From: Clonostachys chloroleuca
Taxonomy: Eukaryota; Ascomycota; Sordariomycetes; Hypocreales; Bionectriaceae
Direction: 5' to 3'
Length of the DNA stretch: 64,000 nt
NCBI GenBank assembly: GCA_037952775.1
Contig: JBANAY010000004.1
Location: forward strand, 5,952,001-6,016,000
Part shown: positions 56,240-64,000 of the stretch, piece by piece
Layout of the letters: every line of letters begins with the position of its first letter
Numbering within the stretch: the first letter of the stretch is position 1
The notes under the pieces: generated by a model
The model's input: the letters and a program-made list of their open reading frames with translations, nothing else
What the model was told of the DNA's origin: nothing
Databases searched by the model: none
Translations under genes and position numbers: made by a program

Positions 56240-58833
56240 ATGGGCGCGGACTCTGTACAGAAGAATGGCCGAAGCCCTGATTTCAAAGAGGCAAAAGAGG
56301 CACCGCCGTCGTACGACAGTGCAAATGCAGCCCCGCCAGAACTCGATGATGTTACCGCTGGATTCGCCAACTTGACGCTCTCTCCAGGGCCCCAGGACCC
56401 CAACACCGACACATGCCTGGCACACCTCAAGCTTCTCTACGCCTTCCAGACACTGAAAGAGGACATAGGATACACAGATGGGCTCTGGGGCCTATGGAAC
56501 ACCCGGGCCGAGGGCGTCGACCTCACACCCAACCTCGACGGCAAAGTATCCGACTCAGGGAGCGGCGCATCAAACCATGAGCCACTGAGCCGTGAACAAG
56601 AGCAGCAGCTGGCTCTCAGCCAAGTAAGAGAGAAGCGATGGGCGCTGTTTGTCGCGCGCGCAGTCGACCGGTATGAGAGCTGGTGGGGTTCCATGAAGGA
56701 TCAGTTTCCCCTTCAAGAGAGAGATATGGAATATGATGGAGCAGCCGCATATGATCTCTTTCCTATGCCGATGCAAGGCGTCTTGTGGAAGAACGAGCCA
56801 CTCCCACCCTTAGGTATGGGACTTGAGACGAACCTCACGCTTGTATGGTATGCAACTAATTCGTTCGGCAGATGTTTTGCTTGTCTGGCATTCACACATG
56901 CTCAACCCACGGGCCTATCTCGAGGATTGCATGCGAGCAGGCCTCCGTGACCTTTGGTCTCACGGCATGCCTTGGCATCTTGTTAACGCTGCGATTGATT
57001 CCAGTTTCAATTATGTCGTTTCCGATGACGTCAAGGCTCTCTGGGTTGCCAAAACGGAGCGACCGTGGGATAATGTTGAAGATAGCCCTGTCAAGAGAGT
57101 GGTGTGTCCTTATTGCCAAACGCATCTGGATATTCCATGGACAACTTGCGGGGCAGACGAGACGACCAAGGCTTCCTCTCTGCCTTCTCTTGTCGGCTCC
57201 GGTTATGGCGACGGCTCCCTCGACTATACATGTCATGGTTGCGCTCTAAGTATGAACAAAGATTTACTGAGCGTCATCAAGTTTAGGAACGACATGCAAA
57301 AGCTGATGATGAAAGGAGTGCCCATGCCCGGAACTGTGCTGGATCCTCAATCCGGCAAACCAGAGACTTATAGGAGTAGGGTCACGCAAGCTGTATTCGA
57401 CAGACACCATGACCCGATCAGGCTTCCCAACCGACTGGTTCAGCAGGTGATTTGCTTCCGACTAGGCGAGCTCATCGAAAGTAGGAGACAAGCTTCAATG
57501 GAGGACATTCGCCAAGAAATAGAAAGAGCTCTCCAAGATCGCACCAGAGTGAACGCCCTGGTGATGAAGACCTCGGGGCACTACAAGCTTGGTACAAAGC
57601 TGGTCCCCAAGTCCCGTCTCGCCATCCGAAAAATGATGAGCCGTTACTGGGATAATTTCTCTCCGTTTGCACTGGACCTGTCCGGGGCGGTGATGCGGCA
57701 GGGTATTTTCGTGGAGAAGATGTATCGTCTCGATTGGCTACACTCGCCTGTTGCCTCGCAGACCATGGCTCGGATCTGTACTAAATACATGAGATTCCTT
57801 AAGCTGATGGACAGCAATCCCGGCAAGCTGTGCGTCCCGACACTAGACGTTGACCTAGGTAGGCGATTAAACTAAACTCTACACGTCAGCCCGTTTCAAC
57901 GAGGATTCTTCAAACTGACTTAAATCATTAGGATGGCATACCCACCAACTTTCACCCTCAGCATATTACACAATGACCACCACAACTTCCCAATCCAAAT
58001 TCGTCGACCACGACGACAAGATCAATGAAGACGAACTCAGCCAAGCGTTTGAATGGACAAGCAAGACGTATCAGAAGTTATACAATGAAGTATATTCGGA
58101 ATGTACCTGCTGGTATTGCGAGACAGTTCGATCTTCTCACATTTCATCCATTGGCAAGGCTTTTGGGCTCTCGTCGAGCGAAAAAGGTCTAGTTATTCGC
58201 CTCCTACACGGACGCCTCTTCCTCCTTTCGCGATAGTAGCTAACCATGGATCTAGTTGCGGATGAGTTCTACGAGTCAGGTGCCGCCAAGTCGTGCGATA
58301 CCGAGAACTCTGCCCACATCAGCTCCCACAACGCCGTAACGTCCAGGGCGATAGACCCAGATAACCCCTCCATGCGGTATTCCATGTTCGTCCGCAGCAA
58401 GGCTCAGAAGGCATATCAGCGTCGTCTAGACGAGAATTACGAGAAGGCGTGCAAGCGGGCCGAGAAAAAGGGGCGAAAGCTCCCACCGAGGGACAATTAC
58501 TACAGCCACTGGGGATATCCATACGCAGCATATGGCCCTTTTATGTACCCTATGTACTTCACCCCTGGCATATACTATGGTGCCGACCCTAACGTCGTCA
58601 ATTGCAATGGTACCGGTTGCCCAGGAGCGTGTGCAGGGGGCAGTTGTGGTGGTGGAGTCGCTGCCGGAGCTTGTGGTGGCGCAGGAGGCTGCGGCAATGC
58701 TGGAGGATGCAGCGGAGGTGATGGAGGAGGAGGAGGGGGATGTGGAGGAGGTTGTGGAGGAGGAGGAGGTGGTGGAGGATGCGGTGGAGGGGGAGGAGGA
58801 GGAGGATGTGGTGGTGGTGGTGGGGGCTGTTGA
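56240..58833 (+). CDS. Glycine-rich domain-containing protein (GRDP/DUF1399) with Gly/Cys tail
   Basis: Exons are 56240-56813, 56872-57858, 57932-58186 and 58256-58833 (introns 58, 73 and 69 bp), giving 797 aa. Two His motifs of the family are seen: DVLLVWHSHMLNPRAY, and after splicing DLGWHTHQLSPSAYY. A Cys4-like element (CPYCQTHL onward to CHGC) lies between them. FIDHDDKI-type sequence appears as FVDHDDKINEDELSQAF, followed by CTCWYCET. After a basic stretch, the last 70 residues are nearly all Gly and Cys. Plant GRDPs act in stress signalling; fungal function is open. The final exon shows codon-level GGA/GGT/TGT expansion. Confidence 0.88.
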
Positions 58834-58856
58834 GGGGGAGGAGGCGGTTCAGATGA
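58620..58856 (+). repeat. GGA/GGT-rich low-complexity tract encoding the Gly/Cys tail
   Basis: Imperfect GGA, GGT and TGT codon array inside the last GRDP exon, continuing a few bases beyond the stop. Likely to vary in length between strains. Confidence 0.8.
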
Positions 58857-60266
58857 GGTGAATTTGCAACATCGTCAATAGTTTCACTCGAGATATGCCA
58901 CGGCTTCAACAGATTGTCTTAGAAGAACAATGATAAGTCAATTCTTTATGGCATGTCGGACACACGGTGCTATCCAGCTGGGGGATACAGGCACTTCAGT
59001 TTCTTTCTAGTTGTTTGGATTGAACTGATTCTTTTGCTTTCTTAGTTTAGGAGGAGCCATATATCAGCTGCTTAATCTGATATCACATCACTAATGAAAA
59101 ACAAACCCTAGATATTTTCTCCAAACTGCTTGTAAGAAATAGTATTTGAGACCTTGATTCGCCACTTCTTAGCTTTGAAGGTCTAGAGCTTTCGGCTGAC
59201 TGAAGGGGTACCACCATGGCGAGGCACGATCAAATGGAACCTTCATCCATTGCTTTTTACTTGGGCACGAATACATACCGGAAGCTGACTAACGGACGGC
59301 TAGATGTTGCAAAGTAGGTGCGTGTACTGTACATTGGTGTCTGGTCGGGTCATCAACCAAATGTGTATTGATAACGAAAGAAAACAGTCTTCTAGAAATC
59401 ACTGGGTTTTCTTCCCACCCTGGGATGATGTCTTTACAAGTTCTTGAGGCATGTTCCACGGAATCAATAAAAACAACTTGGAAGTGTTCAATCAAGTTGA
59501 AGGCAGCGGCAGAGTCCCAGAACATAGTACACCACGATTTCTTGCAGCCAGACTTAGACGAGCAGTCTAGGCGCTTATTCTTTGCCACTCTGACGCTGCT
59601 CCTTTTCGCAGTGCACATCAAACTTTTGCCAGTGGACCATAGTTTCCACTAAATAGATATGATTGACAAATCTAGAAAGTGCCATCTGCATGAAAAATGC
59701 AATAATAACCTGCAGCTATACGCGGCCGTTCTCCACAGTATGCGTCGGACCGCAATCTTGTAAGCGACGTGGGGGCAACGATGTTGCCGTGAACATTCCG
59801 AAAGTAACGTCATGGTGCGCTGATTGCTGAGCAATTGCTCCGGAAAATTCCTCATAGGTCAATTTTGTGTAGCAATCGGAAGCGTTTTCTGCATCGCATA
59901 TCTAGTAAATGCAACTCACCGAGGACCCTGTGATCCTAGTTGCGTATAGGACCCTGGATCATCTTCTGATTCTTGCAGGGCCATGGTCTGATAATATAAA
60001 TGGACGGATCCTACTGCAACATGATGCTTGCTAAAATCTGTTCCATAATGCCAGCAACGTCTAGGCAGAACACAAAAGTCCTTGAAGACCAGTGTGAAAA
60101 TTAGGTATAAGAGCAAGGCTTGGTTAAGAGCAGATAGACCAGTTGAAGGGATAACACTTCAAAGCCAATGCTTCCCTCCTATATCTTCAAAGAGCTACGC
60201 AATTGATATCGTTCGGGACTTTGGCGGCAATCTGAAGCCTTGCTGTTTTCCCACGTTATTGCTACA
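58857..60266. other. Intergenic region, about 1.4 kb
   Basis: Contains the 3' end of the GRDP gene and the promoter of the HoxX-like gene. No gene with recognisable content is seen. Confidence 0.45.
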
Positions 60267-62336
60267 ATGAAGATTCAATTTATTTGCACAGCTCATAATT
60301 CGCTTTCTCAACGGCTTTTTCTGGCACTCGCCAAGGACCATGAAGTCTCTGTTGAGTATGCACTATCCGATAGTGTTATCATCGAGGCTGTTGGGCTATA
60401 TCAACCAGATCTGATCATCTGTCCCTTCCTAACGGCCCGCATCCCTCACGAGGTCTATGCACATTACTTGACCCTTATTGTCCACCCAGGACCACCTGGA
60501 GATGTTGGGCCGAGTGCCTTGGACTGGGTGTTGATGGGGGACGACGGGTCTGAGGCTGAGTCGAACAAACTGCTCAAGGCGCAGTCGTTGAGCGACTCAG
60601 GCCGAAAGTACTGGGGCGTAACCATCTTGCAAGCCATCGAAGAGTTCGATGCGGGTCCTGTCTGGGCATTTGACCAATTTCCAATCGATATCGACGATCC
60701 TCATGTGACAAAGTCTACTCTCTACCGAAGTTCTGTCACCCAAGCTGCAGTTACAGCCACAGTAGCCGCCGTAGGGAGAATCACAGCCAACCTCAGCCCT
60801 TCGGATATAGCAAAGTCGGCTGTTTCCCCACACATGGTCGCCGACCCTTCGTATAGGGAACTCTCGGTCACGGATAAGAAGCCTTTCCAAGGTGGAACGA
60901 CGCGCCACAGACCGCTCCTCAAAGCAGCACAGCGAGCTTTCAATGTCAATGACCACACGGCAAAAGAGATTTCTCGAAGAATCAGATGCTCCGACTCCCA
61001 GCCGGGATGTCTTAGCACTGTGTTTGGACCCAGCCTCTATGTCTACGGAGGTATCATCGAAGAAGGCCAGTGGGTTCGAGAAGTGGACGTCGCTCCTGGC
61101 AGTGTAATCGCTTCTCGGAATGAGGCAGTCTGTATCGCGACCTGCGATAAAAAGGGCGTGTGGATCACACACTTGAGACGCCTGAAAGGAAGAAATGACG
61201 CCGCGTTGTGGCCCAAGGTGCCAGCGACAACTTGCTTGCAGGATCTCAAGATAATGAGCCAGGAGAAGCTTCAGCAATTGAACGTCCCCACTCCTGATGA
61301 CTGGTCTGCGGCAACCTATCCCACATTGCAAGAGATCTGGGTAGAGTTTGCTACTGTTGGGAACTCGAGACTTGCATACGTCTTCTCAGAGTTCTACAAC
61401 GGAGCAATGAGCTCTAGCCAGTGCGCGCGGCTGATTGAAGCTTTTGAGTTCGTCCTATCCAAACATACAGAGGCAAATCCGCTTACAGCTGTGGTGATGA
61501 TGGGTGGTACTTCATACTTCAGCAACGGAATCCATCTGAATGTGATTGAGACTGCGGCCGACCCAGCCCTCGAGTCTTGGGTTAACATCAACGCAATCAA
61601 CGACGTTGTTTTCTACATTCTTCACGAGTTCCAAAAACGGAACATCCTCACAGTGGCCGGTGTGCGAGGCAATTGTGCCGCTGGAGGTGTTGCATTCGCT
61701 GCTGCCTTTGACAGGGTCATCGCCGGCTCTGAGGTGGTTTTGAACCCGGCATATCGCGCCCTTGGACTCTACGGGTCCGAGTATCACACTCTGTCGTACT
61801 ACAAGCGGTGCGGATCTTCTGTCGCGACGTCACTAGTACGTGACATGTTACCTTTGTCGGCATCTGATGGCGAGCGAATTGGCTTGGTGGATCATGTAGT
61901 GCCTGGCCGTGGCGCGAAGCTCACTGAAGGTGTACGGAACAAAGTCACAGAGCTGCTACAGCTGAACGAGATTGCTTCTCCCAAGTGGAAAGTAGGCGTT
62001 GATTTCTCTCTCGCGGCGCTGACACGGGTGCGCGTCGCTGAGTTGGCCGAGATGGCAAAGGACTTCTGGAGCCCGAGAGCGTCGCGATACCACAACCGCC
62101 GCTTTGCTTTTGTGCGCAAGGTAAAGCCCAGTGCGACACCGGTAAGGTTTGCAACTCATAGAAGGCAACTAAACGGCAAGACTCATTTGGATGAGGAAGA
62201 GAAAGATGAGTTTGATTTGGTTGAAACATTCGAGAGAAAATCACAGCAGGCAATGGAAGCGCAGTCATTTGAAAGGCTTGTTCAGAATCGTGGGATCATT
62301 TTCCCTTGTCTTTATGAGACTCCAGTCACGGTTTAG
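60267..62336 (+). CDS. hoxX-like: HoxX-like protein: formyltransferase plus enoyl-CoA hydratase/isomerase fusion
   Basis: Intronless, 689 aa, starting at ATG 60267. The N-terminal half is a 10-formyl-THF hydrolase/transferase-type domain: MKIQFICTAHNSLSQRL, HPGPPGDVGPSALDW at about residues 73-87, and EEFDAGPVWA with Asp near 128. The C-terminal half is a crotonase-type domain: GGTSYFSNGIHLNVIE (413-428), NCAAGGVAFAA (469-479) and VLNPAYRALGLYGSEY (491-506). The domain order and these motifs match bacterial HoxX, which releases CO from formyl-THF by way of formyl-CoA to supply the CO ligand of NiFe hydrogenase. No hydrogenase gene is present in the window, and none is expected in this kind of fungus, so the use of CO or formyl-CoA must be different. 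The absence of introns, unlike its neighbour, might hint at acquisition from bacteria; that is inference. Confidence 0.9.
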   Translation: MKIQFICTAHNSLSQRLFLALAKDHEVSVEYALSDSVIIEAVGLYQPDLIICPFLTARIPHEVYAHYLTLIVHPGPPGDVGPSALDWVLMGDDGSEAESNKLLKAQSLSDSGRKYWGVTILQAIEEFDAGPVWAFDQFPIDIDDPHVTKSTLYRSSVTQAAVTATVAAVGRITANLSPSDIAKSAVSPHMVADPSYRELSVTDKKPFQGGTTRHRPLLKAAQRAFNVNDHTAKEISRRIRCSDSQPGCLSTVFGPSLYVYGGIIEEGQWVREVDVAPGSVIASRNEAVCIATCDKKGVWITHLRRLKGRNDAALWPKVPATTCLQDLKIMSQEKLQQLNVPTPDDWSAATYPTLQEIWVEFATVGNSRLAYVFSEFYNGAMSSSQCARLIEAFEFVLSKHTEANPLTAVVMMGGTSYFSNGIHLNVIETAADPALESWVNINAINDVVFYILHEFQKRNILTVAGVRGNCAAGGVAFAAAFDRVIAGSEVVLNPAYRALGLYGSEYHTLSYYKRCGSSVATSLVRDMLPLSASDGERIGLVDHVVPGRGAKLTEGVRNKVTELLQLNEIASPKWKVGVDFSLAALTRVRVAELAEMAKDFWSPRASRYHNRRFAFVRKVKPSATPVRFATHRRQLNGKTHLDEEEKDEFDLVETFERKSQQAMEAQSFERLVQNRGIIFPCLYETPVTV

Positions 62337-62838
62337 CTTGTATTGGAGGACTGCCCTAGAGGGAATATATTAAGTCAGAAGTATGTCAGGCAAACTACTA
62401 AATAAAACCCTCGTAAATGACTACGACAAGTTCCCGATGGGATTTGGTTGATCAGGGCTGCTAACATATTAGGTTTCATGTATTCCTGGAAAGGAAATCG
62501 GTTCCAATACTTGGTGAGCATTCACGACCACTGATTCGTGTTTACAACGCATCGAATACTCACAGGTCCAAAGGGTTCCACAACCTACTCTCCACCTGAC
62601 CAGTTGAGGACTTGCTTGCCATGTTGGGAAATTGAAACCTGTCCCAAGCGTTTCACCATGACGGCTTCTCAGTGGATGAGATCACAAGTTACGATGCGGG
62701 GCGGCTCTAAGAGACCCGATCAAAGATAACAACGGAGGAATTGCAACCCCTCTAAACCTCCGAAGCAATATTATTGGGTATCTCGTTGGGGATTGGATTG
62801 CCTACTACGGTAAGTGGGTGCATGTGCGTGTTGCAACT

Positions 62839-62848
62839 CCGTATTCGG
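62839..62848. promoter_or_regulatory. Candidate Zn2Cys6 site CCG-N4-CGG
   Basis: CCGTATTCGG lies about 160 bp upstream of ATG 63000. Spaced inverted CCG/CGG triplets are the usual target of Zn2Cys6 dimers. Short motif, so chance occurrence is possible. Confidence 0.3.
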
Positions 62849-62924
62849 AACGGCGATCCGGGGCTGGTCCACGCCAATCTGCCCTGGCCGGTTTTTGGAC
62901 TGCCATTTGGAGGGAATACTCGAT

Positions 62925-62938
62925 CCTTTATATAAAGG
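62925..62938 (+). promoter_or_regulatory. TATA box within a perfect 14-bp palindrome
   Basis: CCTTTATATAAAGG includes TATATAAA at 62929-62936, about 70 bp upstream of ATG 63000. A strong core promoter suggests regulated, high-level expression of the oxygenase-like gene. Confidence 0.55.
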
Positions 62939-62999
62939 GAAGTATATGATAGTGGCCATCAGAAGAAAGCACAAACAGGCATCTCAAAACAAACAAACG

Positions 63000-64000
63000 A
63001 TGGCTGAATTAGAGGTTACGCTTCCCGCATCATGGTTCACCAGCAAGACAATTTACAACCTCGAGAGGCGTGCTGTTTTCCTCAAGGTAGCGTTCGCCCG
63101 CTCATTCAAGATCTTGACGTATAATTAAAGCGTTGACCTTTATAGTCATGGTTCTTCCTAGGAGCGGTAACCAAATGGCCCACTGTCGGAGATTATCCTC
63201 ACGCAATGGTGCAAATCGACCTTATTGTTCGACGCACCTCTGAGGATTGGACAAGCCTCAGAGTTCTTGCCAAGGATGTATGTATCTTTTCCTTCGGCAA
63301 GTCAGAGCTTTGATTCAGCTTTTAATACCTCATTTTAGGGTTCTGAGGTACGAAGCCACTTGACACCTACAGGTCTGCTCTTCGTCACGCTGTCGAACGA
63401 GACGCCCAGCTTTAAGGAATCTCTACCAGGACTGGAGGATCTAATAGGACACGTGGACTTCACAAAGCGTGAGGTCCGAAGAAGTCTCAGATATGTAGGA
63501 AAATACAACTGGAAGACATTTATCGACGGATTCCAGGAGTGCCTCCACTGCGCATACGCTCACAAGGAGTTTTCCAAACGGTATACCCCAACCACTTACA
63601 AGGTGCTCAACAACAGTAACTACTCGCAGCACCTTGCGAAACCGGGCCACAGCCCTGCAGATGGTCTATTCATTTATTTCTTTCCCAACACGATGTTTAA
63701 CCTGTACGGCGGAGGTATGAGTGCCATCCGCGCGTGCCCCCTTGAGGACCCGTCAACGACGATGATGGAATTTGACTACTACCACGATGAGCCTGCTGGA
63801 TCTGAAGAATTCGAAGCTTACTACAAGTTTGCTCGGCGAGTTGGTGTGGAGGACCACGAACTATGCGAGCAAGTTCAGCTCAACCTAAAGCTTGACATTT
63901 ATTCAGCGGGGATACTCAATCCTAACAAGGAGAACGGTGTGGCTTGTAAGTTGAATAGCTCAGGTTAATTAGCTCGGATGAAGTACTAACAGCCTTGAAA
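63000..64000 (+). CDS. Rieske-oxygenase catalytic-domain protein lacking the Rieske [2Fe-2S] domain (3' partial)
   Basis: Exons are 63000-63086, 63146-63277 and 63339-63945 (introns 59 and 61 bp). A further intron starts at 63946, and the gene runs off the window. The start MAELEVTLPASWFTSKTIYNLERRA is continuous (shown here split: LPASWFTSK, IYNLERRAVF) and resembles the beginning of choline-monooxygenase-type alpha subunits. The mononuclear iron site is present: NWK at 130-132, then H143-x4-H148 in ECLHCAYAH. Between them and the start, where a CxH...CxxH Rieske cluster should lie, there are only about 58 residues and no cysteine at all before C141. Frame and splicing are clean, so this looks like a natural Rieske-less form rather than a broken gene. 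The reaction is unknown. Confidence 0.8.

Larger units (their letters stand above)
62337..62999. other. Intergenic region between HoxX-like and Rieske-less oxygenase genes
   Basis: A 663-bp gap with the 3' end of the HoxX-like gene and the promoter of the next gene. Both genes read rightward, so they do not share a divergent promoter. Confidence 0.5.

Noticed and set aside
59289..59621. 110-residue minus-strand open frame
   Set aside because: No recognisable domain or splice partner; isolated in an intergenic region.

Overview
The window comes from the nuclear genome of a filamentous ascomycete (Pezizomycotina). The reasons are short spliceosomal introns of about 50 to 135 bp with GT..AG ends, pyrimidine-rich leaders, Zn2Cys6 and C2H2 regulators, and a gene set typical of moulds (EthD, TauD, DUF895-type MFS, amino acid permease, PL26, GRDP, PARP). 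The species cannot be fixed from the sequence alone. I support 22 protein genes (the last runs off the right edge) and one ankyrin pseudogene. I found no rRNA, no CRISPR and no convincing tRNA.

Layout, left to right. 0.4-9 kb: long-chain acyl-CoA synthetase (+), a mucin-like single-pass membrane protein (-), an F-box/ankyrin protein (-) and a short-chain dehydrogenase (-). The dehydrogenase shares a 356-bp divergent promoter with a Zn2Cys6 factor (+, 9.1-11.1 kb). 12-20.4 kb: polytopic membrane protein (+), EthD protein (-), ankyrin pseudogene (+), small Ser-rich protein (+), TauD-type dioxygenase (+). 20.5-30.8 kb: GH5 steryl-glucosidase-like enzyme (-), unknown leucine-rich protein (+), peroxisomal 2,4-dienoyl-CoA reductase ending in SKL (+), and a C2H2 plus Zn2Cys6 regulator (-). 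32.3-33.8 kb: a secreted precursor with seven cationic amphipathic cores embedded in acidic spacers (-). A 4.3-kb stretch without genes follows. 38-49 kb: UNC-93/DUF895 MFS transporter (+), PARP-type protein (-), amino acid permease (+), small membrane protein (-). 50.5-58.8 kb: PL26 rhamnogalacturonan exolyase (+), Cys-rich unknown (-), glycine-rich-domain protein with a Gly/Cys tail (+). 60.3-64 kb: a HoxX homologue (+) followed on the same strand by a Rieske-oxygenase catalytic domain that has lost its Rieske domain (+).

Three points stand out. First, the HoxX-like gene and the Rieske-less iron oxygenase are neighbours in a fungus, where no NiFe hydrogenase is expected; they look like a candidate undescribed two-gene C1/CO or formyl system. 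Second, the gene at 32.3-33.8 kb has the architecture of a multi-peptide precursor. Third, four otherwise good genes each need exactly one more base inside a C5 or G5 run, which points to assembly indels or a real mutational pattern. Intron coordinates were worked out by hand from frame, splice signals and protein continuity.
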